Positions 10,541-22,231 of a stretch of DNA of 64,000 bases are shown one piece after another. A program made the position numbers and the translations under genes. Position 1 is the stretch's first letter; each line of letters begins with the position of its first letter. The notes under the pieces are model-generated. The model made no database searches. It saw only the letters and a program-made list of their open reading frames with translations, and was not told where the DNA came from. The stretch comes from Panopea generosa (lineage: Eukaryota; Mollusca; Bivalvia; Adapedonta; Hiatellidae), in the NCBI GenBank assembly GCA_029582155.1, contig CM055901.1, forward strand, positions 57,100,740 through 57,164,739, given 5' to 3'.

Positions 10541-12280
10541 ATGTTGCAACAAACACTTTGGGCTTGAGCAGATTAACTAAGTGTTTCCGTTCAAATAGAC
10601 ATCATTGGGAATTTTACAAACAAAATTGCTTGAGTGGATTTCTAGTGTTTTAGTTCAAACATACTACACACTGATTCAACAATGAAACTTGCATGAGTGG
10701 ATTTCTAGTGTTCAAGTTCATACATATTATGCTCTGATTTGACAATGGAAATTGCTTGAGTGGATTTCTAGTGTTTCAGTGCAAAGATACTACACTCTGA
10801 TTTCACAATGAAACTTGCTTGATTGAATTTCTAGTGTTTTAGTTCAAACAAACTAGACTCTAATTTCACAATGAAACTTGCATGAGAGAATTTCTAGTGT
10901 TTTAGTTCGAACATACTACACTCTAATTTCACAATGAAACTTGCTTGATTGAATTTTTAGTGTTTTAGTTCATACATACTACACACTGATTCAACAATGA
11001 AACTTGCTTGAGAGGATTTCTAATGTTTTAGTTCAAACATACTACACTCTAATTTCACAATGAAACTTGCATGAGAGGATTTCTGGTGTTTTAGTTCAAA
11101 CAAACTACACACTGATTTCACAATGAAAATTGCATGAGAGGATCTCTAGTGTTTTAGTTCAAACATACTAGACTCTAATTTCACAATGAAACTTGCATTA
11201 GAGAATTTCAGGTGTTTGAGTGCAAACATACTACACGCTGATTTCACAATGAAAATTGCATGAGAGGATTTCTGGTGTTTTAGTTCAAACATACTACACT
11301 CTAATTTCACAATGAAACTTGCATGAGAGGATTTCTAGTGTTTTAGTTCATACATACTACACACTGATTTCACAATGAAACTTGCTTGAGAGGATTTCTA
11401 GTGTTTTAGTTCGAACATACTACACTCTAATTTCACAATGAAACTTGCATGAGAGGATTTCTAGTGTTTTAGTTCAAACATACTAGACTCTGATTTCACA
11501 ATGAAAATTGCTTGAGAGGATTTTTAGTGTTTTAGTTCAAACATACTACACTCTAATTTCACAATGAAACTTGCATGAGAGGATTTCTAGTGTTTTAGTT
11601 CATACATACTACACACTGATTTCACAATGAAACTTGCTTGAGAGGATTTCTAGTGTTTTAGTGCAAACATACTACATACTAATTTCACAATGAAACTTGC
11701 ATGAGAGGATTTTTAGTGTTTTAGTTCATACGTACTATACACTGATTTCAAAATGAAAATTGCATGAGAGGATTTCTAGTGTTTAAGTTCATACATACTA
11801 CACACTGATTTCACAATGAAAAATGCTTAAGTGGATTTCTAGTGTTATAGTTCATACATACTACATACTGATTTCACAATGAATATTACATGAGAGGATA
11901 TCTAGTGTTATAGTTCATACAAACTTCACTCTGATTTCCCCAATGAAACTTGCTTGAGTGGATTTCTAGTGTTTAAGTTCATACATACTACACTCTGATT
12001 TCACAATGAAACTTGATTGAGTGGATTACTAGTGTTTAAGTTCAAACATACTACATACTGATTTCATAAAGAAACTTGCTTGAGTGGATTTCTAGTGTTT
12101 AAGTTCAAACATATTACACTCTGATTTCCCCAATGAAACTTGCTTGAGTGGATTACTAGTGTTTAAGTTCAAACATACTACATACTGATTTCATAAAGAA
12201 ACTTGCTTGAGTGGATTTCTAGTGTTTAAGTTCAAACATATTACACTCTGATTTCCCCAATGAAACTTGCTTGAGTGGAT

Positions 12281-13040
12281 TTCTAGTGTGTAAGTTAAAA
12301 CATATTACACTCTGATTTCCCCGATGAAACTTGCTTGAGTGGATTTCTAGTGTTTTAGTTCAAACATATTACACTCTGATTTCACAATGAAAATTGCTTG
12401 AATGGTTCTCTAGTGTTTAAGTTCATACATACTACACTCTGATTTCATAATAAAATTTGCTTGAGTGGATTTCTAGTGTTTTAGTCCAAAATACTACACA
12501 CTGATTTCACAATGAAACTTGCTTGAGTGGATTTCTAGTGTTTAAGTTCATACATATTACACTCTGATTTCCCCAATGAAACTTGCTTGAGTGGATTTCT
12601 AGTGTTTAAGTTCAAACATATTACACTCTGATTTCCCCAATGAAACTTGCTTGAGTGGATTTCTAGTGTGTAAGTTAAAACATATTACACTCTGATTTCC
12701 CCGATGAAACTTGCTTGAGTGGATTTCTAGTGTTTTAGTTCAAACATATTACACTCTGATTTCACAATGAAAATTGCTTGAATGGTTCTCTAGTGTTTAA
12801 GTTCATACATACTACACTCTGATTTCATAATAAAATTTGCTTGAGTGGATTTCTAGTGTTTTAGTCCAAAATACTACACACTGATTTCACAATGAAACTT
12901 GCTTGAGTGGATTTCTAGTGTTTAAGTTCATACATATTACACTCTGATTTCCCCAATGAAACTTGCTTGAGTGGATTTCTAGTGTTTAAGTTAAAACATA
13001 TTACACTCTGATTTCCCCCACGAAACTTGCTTGAGTAGAT
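12281..13040 (+). repeat. Six-unit higher-order repeat in the 63-bp satellite
   Basis: A marker run (TTCTAGTGTGTAAGTTAAAA, then CCCCGATG, GGTTCTCTAGTG, TTTCATAATAAAATTTGC, TAGTCCAAAATAC) starts at 12281 and recurs at 12661, a shift of 380 bp (six units). The same marker order appears a third time from 13481. The copies are nearly identical, which implies recent duplication of a six-unit block. Confidence 0.85.
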
Positions 13041-13140
13041 TTCTAGTGTTTTAGTTCAAACATATTACACTCTGATTTCACAATGAAAATTGCTTGAATG
13101 GTTTTCTAGTGTTTAAGTTCATACATACTACACTCTGATT

Positions 13141-14090
13141 TCACAATAAAACTTGCTTGAGAGGATTTCTAGTGTTTAAGTTCAAACATACTACACACTG
13201 ATTCCACAATGAAACTTGCTTGAGTAAAATTTTAGTGTTTAAGTTCATACATATTACATTTTGATTCACAATGAATCTTGCTTGAGTTGATTTCCGGTGT
13301 TTAAGTTCAAACACACTACACACGGATTTCACAAAGAAAATTGCTTGAGAGGATTTCTAGTGTTTAAGTTCAAACATACTAAACTCTGATTTCACAATGA
13401 AACTTGCTTGAGTGGATTTCTAGTTTTTAAGTTCAAACATATTACACTCTGATTTCACAATGAAACTTGCTTGAGTGGATTTCTAGTGTGTAAGTTAAAA
13501 CATATTACACTCTGATTTCCCCGATGAAACTTGCTTGAGTGGATTTCTAGTGTTTTAGTTCAAACATATTACACTCTGATTTCACAATGAAAATTGCTTG
13601 AATGGTTCTCTAGTGTTTAAGTTCATACATACTACACTCTGATTTCATAATAAAACTTGCTTGAGTGGATTTCTAGTGTTTTAGTCCAAAATACTACACA
13701 CTGATTTCACAATGAAACTTGCTTGAGTGGATTTCTAGTGTTTAAGTTCAAACATATTACACTCTGATTTTCCCAATGAAACTTGCTTGAGTGGATTTCT
13801 AGTGTTTAAGTTAAAACATATTACACTCTGATTTCCCCCACGAAACTTGCTTGAGTGGATTTCTAGTGTTTTAGTTCAAACATATTACACTCTGATTTCA
13901 CAATGAAAATTGCTTGAATGGTTTCTAGTGTTTAAGTTCATACATACTACACACTGATTCCACAATGAAACTTGCTTGAGTAAAATTTTAGTGTTTAAGT
14001 TCATACATATTACATTTTGATTCACAATGAATCTTGCTTGAGTTGATTTCCGGTGTTTAAGTTCAAACACACTACACACGGATTTCACAA
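13141..14090 (+). repeat. Twelve-unit duplication in the 63-bp satellite
   Basis: The marker TTTCCGGTGTTTAAGTTCAA occurs at 13291 and 14047, exactly 756 bp (12 x 63) apart, with matching neighbours (TAAAATTTTAGTG, TTACATTTTGATTCACAATG). This is also why two minus-strand frames with nearly the same translation exist here. They are array shadows, not genes. Confidence 0.85.
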
Positions 14091-15390
14091 AGAAACTTGC
14101 TTGAGAGGATTTCTAGTGTTTAAGTTCAAACATACTACACTCTGATTTCACAATGAAACTTGCTTGAGTGGATTTCTAGTTTTTAAGTTCAAACATATTA
14201 CACTCTGATTTCACAATGAAACTTGCTTGAGTGGATTTCTAGTGTTCAAGTTCAAACATACTACACTCTGATTTCACAATGAAAATTGCTTGAGAGGATT
14301 TCTAGTGTTTAAGTTCATACATACTACACACTGATTTCACAACGAAAATTGCTTGAGAGGATTTCTAGTGTTCAAGTTCATACATACTTCACTGATTTCA
14401 CAATGAAAATTGCTTGAGTGGATTTCTAGTGTTCAAGTTCATACATTCTACACACTGATTTCACAATGAAAATTGCTTGAGTGGATTTCTAGTGTTTAAG
14501 TTCATACATATTACACTCTGATTCCACAATGAAACTTGCTTGAGTGGATTTCTAGTGTTTAAGTTCAAACATACTACACACTGATTTCACAATGAAACTT
14601 GCTTGAGTTGATTTCTAGTGTTCAATTTTAAACATTCTACACACTGATTTCACAATGAAACTTGCTTGAGTGGATTACTAGTGTTCAATTTCAAACATAC
14701 TACACACTGATTTCACAATGAAACTTGATTGAGTGGATTTCTAGTGTTTGAGTTCATACATACTACACTCTGATTTCACAACAAACAATTGCTTGACTGG
14801 ATTTCTAGTGTTTAAGTTCAAACATACTACACTCTGATTCCACAATGAAAATTGCTTCAGTGGATTTCTAGTGTTTTAGTTCAAACATACTACACTCTGA
14901 TTTCACAATGAAAATTGCTTGAGTGGATTTCTAGTGTTTAAGTTCAAACATATTACACTCTGATTTCACATTGAAACTTGCTTGAGAGGATTTTTAGTGT
15001 TTAAGTTCAAACATACTACACTCTGATTTCACAATGAAACTTGCTTGAGTGGATTTCTTTTGTGTAAGTTTAAACATTCTCCATTCTGATTTCACAATGA
15101 AAATTGCTTGAGTGGATTTGTAGTGTTTAAGTTAAAACATATTACATTTTGATTTCACAATGAAACTTGCCTGAGTGAATTTGGAGTGTTTAAGTTCAAA
15201 CATACTCCATTTGGATTTCACAATTGGATTTCTAGTGTTTAAGTTCAAACATATTCCATTTTGATTTCACAATGAAAATTGCTTGAGTCGATTTCTAGTG
15301 TTAAGTTCAAACATACTACATTTTGATTTCACAATGAAAATTGCTTGAGTGGATTTCTAGTGTTTAAATTCAACCATACTCCTGTCTTGA

Positions 15391-15835
15391 TTTTGACAGC
15401 AGAATTTTGAAATATGAATCAGATGATAAGTCAAATCCAAGGATTATTGAGTTGTGTTAAGGATTTATAGACATGATTGTATTGAAAGGGTTGATGGATC
15501 AAAGAGAAATAACTTCTTCCAGAAAAGACATCTGGAAAATACTCCACCACAGGAGACCTAGATGTCATAAATATCCTAATTCTGACATTTTATCTGGATT
15601 ACTTTTTGAGTCAAGTGACTTGTATAGATTTAAATATAATTTAGAATGATTAGATTATAGAACATTTTGTGTTAATCGTGCATTGAGAAATACTGTAAAT
15701 TTGTTAAAATAATACTAATATGATATTTTTTTTTACTTTGAAAGAATTTTCAAATTGTTTTTTATAATGCTATATAAAACTTTTATATATCTCAGTTGTT
15801 AAAGTGGAATTATGAATTTTCTTTTTCTTTTTATT
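15391..15835. other. No gene seen
   Basis: AT-rich, non-repetitive DNA right of the satellite. Nothing recognised. Confidence 0.4.
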
Positions 15836-15837
15836 TT

Positions 15838-16078
15838 GAACGATGTTTTAATGCCATTTTTAACATTTCAGGTTATATAGCATTGCATATCCAGTTTTTA
15901 TTTATTTTTCATTGGTGGAGGAATGAATCTGAGTAGAACCACCATCCTCCCGCGGGTAACTGGCAAACTTTTCACTTTGTTTTTGGAGCAAGCGGTCTCC
16001 AACCTATGACATTAGCGATGAGGGATAAGTGATCTTGAGATGGTGCCTTAGTCCAATTGGCCACGGACGAACATTAAC
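15838..16078 (-). mobile_element. S3-family SINE
   Basis: Minus-strand order: head CGTGGCCAATTGGACTAAGG, CACCATCTCAAGATCACTTA, a B-box region near AATGTCATAGGTTGGAGACC, GCTCCAAAAACAAAGTG, TGCCAGTTACCCGCGGGAGG, TGGTTCTACTCAGATTCATT, tail AACTGGATATGCAATGCTAT, ATAACCTGAAATG. The plus-strand T/C-rich stretch at about 15818-15838 is the A-rich 3' end. Confidence 0.85.
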
Positions 16079-16194
16079 AGTAATCTATTCAATTGCTACA
16101 GAAATTAAGGAAATAGTATATCTTGTTAATGGTCCGTATGCTGATTGTGTGTCTTTCTGGCTGACTTCAAAAATGACCTCTTCCTGTTCAGGTC

Positions 16195-16350
16195 CTAGGC
16201 TAAAGTCCGGCTTGGTCAAGGGACCTCATGTGTGGAAGTTTACCAGTTACTTGCAGAAAGAAGTTAGTTATACTCAGATTCATTCTGAGGTCTTCCTTGA
16301 TCATTAAAACTGGATACACAATTTATAACGTGAATGTGTTGAAAAGAAAG
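16195..16350 (+). mobile_element. 5'-truncated S3 SINE
   Basis: Only the distal part is kept: GGAAGTTTACCAGTTACTTG, CAGATTCATTCTGAGGTCTT, AAAACTGGATACACAATTTA. Lies inverted relative to the S3 copy 120 bp to the left, so the pair could form a foldback. Confidence 0.7.
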
Positions 16351-16812
16351 GTATATACGTATACAAACACATGTGTACTATGCCAATGATCTCTGGTGAC
16401 TATTTTGAAGTGTCACGTGACTTTATCAGTTTTTTGGAGCTCAGTCAAGTCCATTATTATTAATAAATAGCCCTCTTCAAACATACAACGGTAAATATTT
16501 ATCCAAGGTATCACTAATTTCTGGATCTACTAAAGAAACCCTTCAAACTGCCTGATATTGGCTGATACAGACTTTATGTAAATATAAGGTCATATACCAT
16601 ATATGTCCCTTCATTTAACAGAGGTCAACATTATTCACAAAATTAATGAATTTCTAGTTTGTTCTTTAAGCTTTGAACTGTTTGATCTCATTCACTGTTA
16701 ACCTTCAAACCATCAGCTATATGTATAAAATAGAAAGCACTACTGACAGAAAGTGAAAGTAAATTTTCATTCACCTGGCATCTGCCACTTTTTCGTCAAA
16801 ATAGTTTTGAAA
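16351..16812. other. No gene seen
   Basis: Moderately AT-rich, no repeat recognised. It lies downstream of the minus-strand frame that follows. Confidence 0.35.
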
Positions 16813-17118
16813 TCAGTGATGGCCAGATGTCCTTTTTAGCTTGCCAGGACGAATGTCCAGGAGAGCTATTGCCATGACCCCAGCATTGGCAGCAGCGGCG
16901 TGGTCTGTAGACACCCAGGTTAAACTTTTGCATTTAGTTGCGTTTAAGTTTTGGTGTTTGCTTCCAATCTCAATCTTTACATGGGTGGTGAGTTTTATCC
17001 CATAGGTGAGCTTTGTTGTCTTCTGACAACTCTTGCTAATCATTACAATAGGTTTTTGTTTCTTTGAAAAAGTAAAGAAGGACTCGGCATAGGGACTGTA
17101 TCCTGGCCATTTGGCCAA
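16813..17118 (-). CDS. Unassigned 101-residue open frame
   Basis: The frame begins MAKWPGYSPYAESFFTFSKK and ends with a segment containing STDHAAAANAGVMAIALLD, then IRPGKLKRTSGHH and a stop. Codon content is far less AT-driven than in the surrounding DNA, and the local GC rise matches the frame. An aromatic and Lys/Thr-rich first half is followed by an alanine-rich stretch; no signal peptide or membrane segment is evident. No adjacent exon, Kozak context or poly-A signal was convincing. It could be a host exon, a single-exon gene, or the coding end of an old transposable element. I do not recognise a family and make no functional claim. Confidence 0.3.
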   Translation of the reverse strand: MAKWPGYSPYAESFFTFSKKQKPIVMISKSCQKTTKLTYGIKLTTHVKIEIGSKHQNLNATKCKSLTWVSTDHAAAANAGVMAIALLDIRPGKLKRTSGHH

Positions 17119-17800
17119 CTTAAAATCTTACTTATTGTTTTCTTCTAAAATTGCCCTGTTTGCCCTTCACCCACCACACCCATAATGGATAATTCTGGAT
17201 TTGAGCTTGGCTAATTTATACATTAAAGATTTTCAATAGTAAACCTTTTGAAGTAGTTACGATGTGACCCGCTATTATTCTGTCTCACTTTGATGGGATA
17301 AATTTGGTAAGAACATGAATTTTCAAACTGAATTCTTTTTTTAAAGAAAGCAAATACAAAATAATCACCATATTTAAAACTGTAATTACAATTTTAAATG
17401 AGATATCCAATTTTTCTGTCCGCATTCAGATCACATCATTTAACATGAAATGTAAGAAGTTCTGATAATTTTCTCTTGAGTGGTTCAAAGTTGAGAACAT
17501 TTTCTCACAATCAGTGTTAGAATTTAAGTCAATTACTAATAAATATTAAACTTTGATTGGTTTTTAAATGCTGATCTTTTTTTATTCATTCCGCTAATAG
17601 AAAATATATGGTAAGTATACAAAATAATTGACCAAATAGATTGTCAGATTTGCAGATTTGTTGGTATTCTATATACTGTATAGACATCTATAAAAAGATA
17701 TTCTTGGATGAGTAACAGTTATTGAATTTTCATGTAATGTTTATTGATTTTGGATATTATATTGTATATTTGATGTACAGATCATCCTCATTAATCATGA
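17119..17800. other. No gene seen
   Basis: AT-rich DNA, no repeat recognised. It separates the minus-strand frame from the 18-bp array. Confidence 0.4.
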
Positions 17801-17919
17801 TTTAATGAACATTACTTCTTTAATCTTCGGTTCTAATTGTAACTGTTATTTCATTGCTCTGCATTTGATTGTTCTTTATTTTATTACTTCATCAACAAAT
17901 ATGACAATAAAAAGGTTCG

Positions 17920-18160
17920 CAATCACAGTCATAGTTGCAATCACAGTCATTATAGTTGCAATCACAGTCATAGTTGCAATCACAGTCATAGTCGCAATCA
18001 CAGTCAATGTCGCTATCACAGTCAATGTTGCAATCACAGTCATAGTCGCAATCACAGTCATAGTTGCAATCACAGTCATAGTCGCATTCACAGTCATAGT
18101 TGAAATCACAGTCATAGTTGCAATCACAGTCATAGTCGCAATCACAGTCATAGTCATATC
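17920..18160 (+). repeat. 18-bp tandem array, about 13 units
   Basis: Unit AATCACAGTCATAGTTGC with C/T and A/T variants (GTCGC, GTCAATG). Because 18 is a multiple of 3 and the unit lacks stops, both strands are open (AITVIV on plus, TMTVIA on minus), giving 130- and 98-codon frames that are not genes. Confidence 0.95.
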
Positions 18161-18199
18161 TATTAAATACAAACTGGATTTTTTAGATTTTATCTGACT

Positions 18200-18404
18200 A
18201 TATAAAACAGGGGAGGGTTGAGGAGGTCAGTTTAGGGGGGCAGACTTAGGGTGGGCAACACAAAATCGAAATGGGCATGTATGCTTTTCCATAGAAATAT
18301 AGAGGACTTTAATAAAATATGGGAGTTTGGAGTGTGTGTGGGGTGATAAGTGATTAATTAATTGATTAATGATTGATTGATTATTTGATTTATTCAATCT
18401 TGAT
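18200..18404. other. G-rich and ATTGATTA-rich linker
   Basis: A G-rich stretch (GGGGAGGGTTGAGGAGG, TTTAGGGGGGCAG) at 18208-18256, then a short (ATTGATTA)-like run at 18348-18392 just before an S4 SINE. Confidence 0.6.
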
Positions 18405-18625
18405 TGGAGTGTGTGGTCCAGTGGTAGAGCATCGAATCCAGGATTGGGTTTGAATTGTGGGTTTGAATCTCTCCCACGCTTATAATATGTGGTGTCCGTG
18501 AGCAAGACATTTTTTCCCGCATATGCTTAGTACTGGTTCTACCCTGGATGACTTTAGCATGATTTATATAAGTTGTAATAGCTTGTTTCACTATCAAAAT
18601 AGAACAAATAAATTTAAATATAATT
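18405..18625 (+). mobile_element. S4-family SINE, near full length
   Basis: Head GTGTGGTCCAGTGGTAGAGC (A box) and GTGGGTTTGAATCTCTCCC (B box). Body TGAGCAAGACATTTTTTCCC, GCATATGCTTAGTACTGGTT, then TAAGTTGTAATAGCTTGTTT and CACTATCAAAATAGAAC. TTGATTG at 18400 and 18626 may be a 7-bp target duplication. This is the best reference copy of S4 in the window. Confidence 0.85.
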
Positions 18626-18689
18626 TTGATTGCAATGACTTAAAATAAAAAAAGATTCCCTAGTCAGCATTATTATTTCAGATTACTGT

Positions 18690-19758
18690 TTTTAGCTCTA
18701 CTGGCAAAAGGCTAGAAGTGCTTATGCGATGATGGCACGTTGTCCGTTGTCTGTCGTCTGTAAGTAGCACTTTCTCTGAAACCACTAGGCTAATTAAACT
18801 GATACTTCACATGGATGTTTCTATTGCATAGGAGACTATACAGAAGATTTTTTTTTTTTTTTCGATCTGAAATTCAAGATGGCCACCATTACTAAAAATA
18901 GTCCAAAACTTAAAAAAATCTTCTTCTTATGAACTGCCTAACAGATTTTCAAAATGTTTACCAGTATGTAGTAATGATGACCAACTATAGTTTTGTTAGA
19001 TTTGCTCAAATGGTGTCCCTAAGGTTAAAAATGAATCGCCCCGAGGGTCCAATTAGGGGACACATGTCATTATAATATTTTTTTTTTTTTTCGAAATGGA
19101 AAAGATTTTGCCTTTATCTTCACACAAAAGCATTGTTTGGTGAAGGTGGTTCAGATTTGTGAAAATGACTTGGTTCCACTGTCTTAAGGAATCAGGAGGG
19201 GCCCCAAAAGGGTAAAAATTGGGAATTACTAAAATTGTTTTCTTAAGAACCAGTAAGTCAGATTTGTTCATATTTGGCATAAATTATCCTTATGTGTAGG
19301 GGTTTAATTGAAGATAAGAATTTAGGGGCTAAAATATATAGGGGCCCTGTAAGGGGACTTAGAATTTTACATAGAAATACTATGGGAAAACAGAAAATTC
19401 TCTTTTTCTTTCATCTGTTCTGAAACTACTAGGCCAATTAAACTGAAACTTCATATGGATGTTTCTATTGCATAGAAGACTAAACAGAATTTTCTTTTTT
19501 TTTAATTTGAAATTCAAGATGGCTGCCATTAATAAAAATAGTCCAAAACTTAAAAAATCTTCTTCTCATGAACGGCCCTACATATTTTCAAAATGTTTAT
19601 GTAGTAATGATGACTAACTATAGTTTTGATAGATTTGTTCAAATGGTGTCACTTGGGTTAAAAATGGCCCCGCCCCGATATTTCTATTGCATAGGAGAAT
19701 TCAAAAAAGTGCTATGGCCACTATGAGTCAGTAGAGCGTCCTCAGGCCCTCTTGTTCA
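18690..19758 (+). mobile_element. GGCCC-ended non-autonomous element with internal duplication
   Basis: Starts TTTTAGCTCTACTGGCAAAA with GTTGTCCGTTGTCTGTCGTC and ends GTCCTCAGGCCCTCTTGTTC, the ends I associate with a bivalve-wide repeat. A segment of about 290 bp at 18775-19065 (CTGAAACCACTAGGCTAATT, CAAGATGGCCACCATTACTA, GATTTGCTCAAATGGTGTC) is repeated at about 19415-19700 (CTGAAACTACTAGGCCAATT, CAAGATGGCTGCCATTAATA). So the element is internally duplicated or two copies are fused. No protein coding sense. Confidence 0.7.
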
Positions 19759-19759
19759 T

Positions 19760-21410
19760 GTACATGCAATAATTATTACAAGGTTATTTGAAAGAAAGGA
19801 AATAAAAAAATCAACAACATGATGTTCTAAAAATATTTTTCTGTGATGACAGCAAAGTTAATGTTTGACTTCTCTATACTATAATTCCGGATTGAATGAT
19901 AATCTGTCCAGGATCTGTACTGTGACATAGCTCCGTATCCAAGATCTTCCACATCCATTTAAGGCTTCCTCTGACATTTTGCTAATGAAATAAATATTGA
20001 AAAGTTTTAGCAAAAAAATGCAAGTCATTATTTTGTGACAAATGATATATTTATTACAAACATCCACTATATCAGCTGAGCTCACTATAAAGGTAACATG
20101 TAGATAAATTAAAAATTTTAGGATTTGTAAAATCAATATTCTATGTTTATCTCAAAATGACAATTTTCAACATAGCGTCAGATACTCATTTGAGTGTTGA
20201 AATTAGCTGAATTCTTATAATATATAGACAAACTATAGCCAATTTTCTTGTAATACAAGTGCTATTTTGATTTTCATCAGTTTATGTTAATGCTACATGG
20301 GTGAGAGTCGTGGTGGGTTTTATCAGGCTATCGCATAATTACATTTACTATATTTGTATTACAGTGCAGTGTAAGCCAATTGACTCTTAATTTAAAAGAC
20401 TTTCATTTTAATATCTTTGTCAATCTACGTCTGGCAGAGTTTGACAAGGGTACTTAAAGGAATTGTTGATCAGTTTTCGATTGTGTCTTTTAGGGGAGAG
20501 ACTTTTTAGTGCAGATGTAGGTGATAAGTACTCTGGACAAAGAACTCGAGACTTCAGTTCGTCCTTAAGTTGGCGAATATGAATATTTTAAGTAAACTTT
20601 ACTTTGATTTTATTGCCAACAAACTTTGTAGTATCTTAGCAAGGGGATAGCTGGAGGAAAATAAAATAAACAATAGTGAGAGATATGCATGCTTGTGAGC
20701 ATTTTAAGATTAAACTTTGTAATGTGTTAATCAGCAGAAAACGATAAATTCCAAATTAATTTAATGTATCTGAGACTGCCAGCAGTGAGTTTGTGTTATT
20801 GTCATGATTTATTAATTCATGCTTGGCAGTGGTTCTGGTTGCGGTAGCAGTTGGTTGGATACAGGATACAGGAAACTGCAAACAATAGGCAAATATATTG
20901 GATATAAATATTAATGAATGCTATAAACGCAGCTCCATGCTTGACTTATCATTCTGATGTTTGCTGCTGATGCTTCAGTGTCGAATGCTGACAGTTGTCA
21001 AAACATTTAGCTTGTTGTAGAAATGAACAGAATTGTTACTGTTTAATTCAATGCCTGTTTCTCGTGACATCATGTCAAAGATATCAGTCATTGTAAGTAA
21101 ATGTGTGTCAAATTAACATGGATTATTAGAAGCAAATTCTCTAACAGACATTGTGTAGATATTCAAGGAGGGTATATAAAAGACAATATTACAGATGCAA
21201 GTTTTTTTCCAACAAACTACAAGTAACACATGATTTCATAAGATAAATCAACTTGTGACGTTCGGAGGATTTTTGTCTGGAAACCCTTTCTGATAGAAGA
21301 AATATTTACAAGGATTATTTAATTAAAAAATAAAAGTGCATTTTATTTATTTATTTGTTTTTAATATAAACTTTAATAAAAATAAAAAGTACAAAGTAAC
21401 CAGAGTTATG
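19760..21410. other. No gene seen
   Basis: AT-rich DNA without recognised repeats. An open stretch after a decent acceptor (GTGTCTTTTAG near 20494) reads ERLFSADVGDKYSGQRTRDF but has no donor or partner. I do not call it an exon. Confidence 0.35.
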
Positions 21411-21417
21411 TACATGA

Positions 21418-21623
21418 GTGACACTGGATTGCAAGGTTGATTCACGCGCCCTGTATGGCAGGTCAATAATGTCATTCCCAGACTATGTGGCAAAGTTTCG
21501 TAGAAAAATGGTCGAGATACGTTCACGTTTCAAGGAGACATCAAGGCTTGGACTGTACTCAGATTATTGGGTGCCGCCAACTGTAGAGTCATCCCCAGTC
21601 CCAGATACGGTGTCTGGCTCATC
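21418..21623 (+). CDS. Candidate coding exon A (R-x-LYGRS motif)
   Basis: An open frame with conventional codon composition in an AT-rich setting. Residues include SRALYGRSIMSFPDYVAKF, RRKMVEIRSRFKETSRLGL and YSDYWVPPTVESSPVPDTVS. It runs to ATC|GTGAGT, a strong 5' splice site at 21624, and would otherwise stop two codons later. The exon leaves phase 2. The first in-frame ATG is at 21469 (MSFPDYVAKF...), which would make it a first coding exon. The LYGRS motif lies upstream of that ATG, so if the motif is translated the exon must be entered by splicing between 21418 and 21445, where acceptors are weak. Charged and basic with no membrane segment. Family not recognised. Compare exon B at 32.9 kb, which shares the motif and phase. 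Confidence 0.45.
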
Positions 21624-21714
21624 GTGAGTATTGTTTTAAACATGTGTTTTCATAATTTTAAAGAAGGTCATAATATATAATCTGTGATAAATTAAAACGA
21701 TCTCATGGTTATCA

Positions 21715-22180
21715 TTAATAGATAAGATATGAATGGTTTGGTATGACAAACCCTCCAAAACAGGACTAAAAACATAGGATGTTTTAATTGGAGTTATGAA
21801 ATTTAAATGAAATCCCCAATCTAAAAATAGACAGCCCATAAATACTGCTCGACAACATTAACCCTAGGTCATTCGGTCTCTTTCTAACAATTTCTACAAT
21901 ACGTAATATATGTAAACCAGTAAGATATGTGACTCATTCAAAATGTCACAAAATACAATTTTAAACTGGAAATCTATTTTAGTTGAATTTGGGCATGCAG
22001 GTCAAGTTAGGAAACCCCTATTCAATATATTATCTTGTGTTTAAAAAGATATCTTTATGGCAATACAGGATCAATGAGTATATACACATAGGCATGATAT
22101 ATTGGAGAAAAAATATTGAGAAAATTGTTTTTAGCTAATTTCAGATTTTTTAAAAGATCCTGATATACTTCCAAGTACAT
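21715..22180 (+). repeat. Dispersed repeat R1, copy 2
   Basis: Shares ordered blocks with the 1.96, 34.4 and 55.5 kb copies: ATGGTTTGGTATGACAAACC, GAAATCCCCAATCTAAAAAT, ATTCGGTCTCTTTCTAAC, AAATCTATTTTAGTTGAATT, TTCAATATATTATCTTG, GGCAATACAGGATCAATGAG, GATCCTGATATACTTCC. It begins about 90 bp after exon A, inside the presumed intron. Confidence 0.65.
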
Positions 22181-22231
22181 ACAAAAACACAAAACTACAA
22201 AATTATATTATAATAATAAAATGTCTATCTA

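Larger units (their letters stand above)
10545..15390 (+). repeat. 63-bp satellite, about 77 units
   Basis: The unit is CAATGAAACTTGCTTGAGTG, GATTTCTAGTGTTTAAGTTC, AAACATACTACACTCTGATT, TCA. Measured spacing is 63 bp (for example CAATGAA at 14151 and 14214). Subfamilies occupy blocks: 10.8-11.8 kb carries GCATGAGAGG and TCTAATTT; 11.9-13.1 kb and about 13.5-13.85 kb carry a CCCCAATG variant that is 1-2 bp longer; the right part carries GTGGATTTC. Edge units are the most diverged. Higher-order duplications are present (see separate entries). Neither end shows a SINE, unlike the arrays at 25 and 49 kb. Confidence 0.95.

Noticed and set aside
13141-14088. Two near-identical minus-strand frames (63 and 67 codons) as a duplicated gene
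   Set aside because: They are the same stretch of the 63-bp satellite repeated at a 756-bp (12-unit) distance.
10545-15390. CRISPR-like array
   Set aside because: Units are contiguous with no unique spacers and the sequence is clearly eukaryotic; it is an ordinary satellite.
17805-18197. 130-codon ITVIVA frame on plus and its minus-strand twin
   Set aside because: Produced by the 18-bp array.
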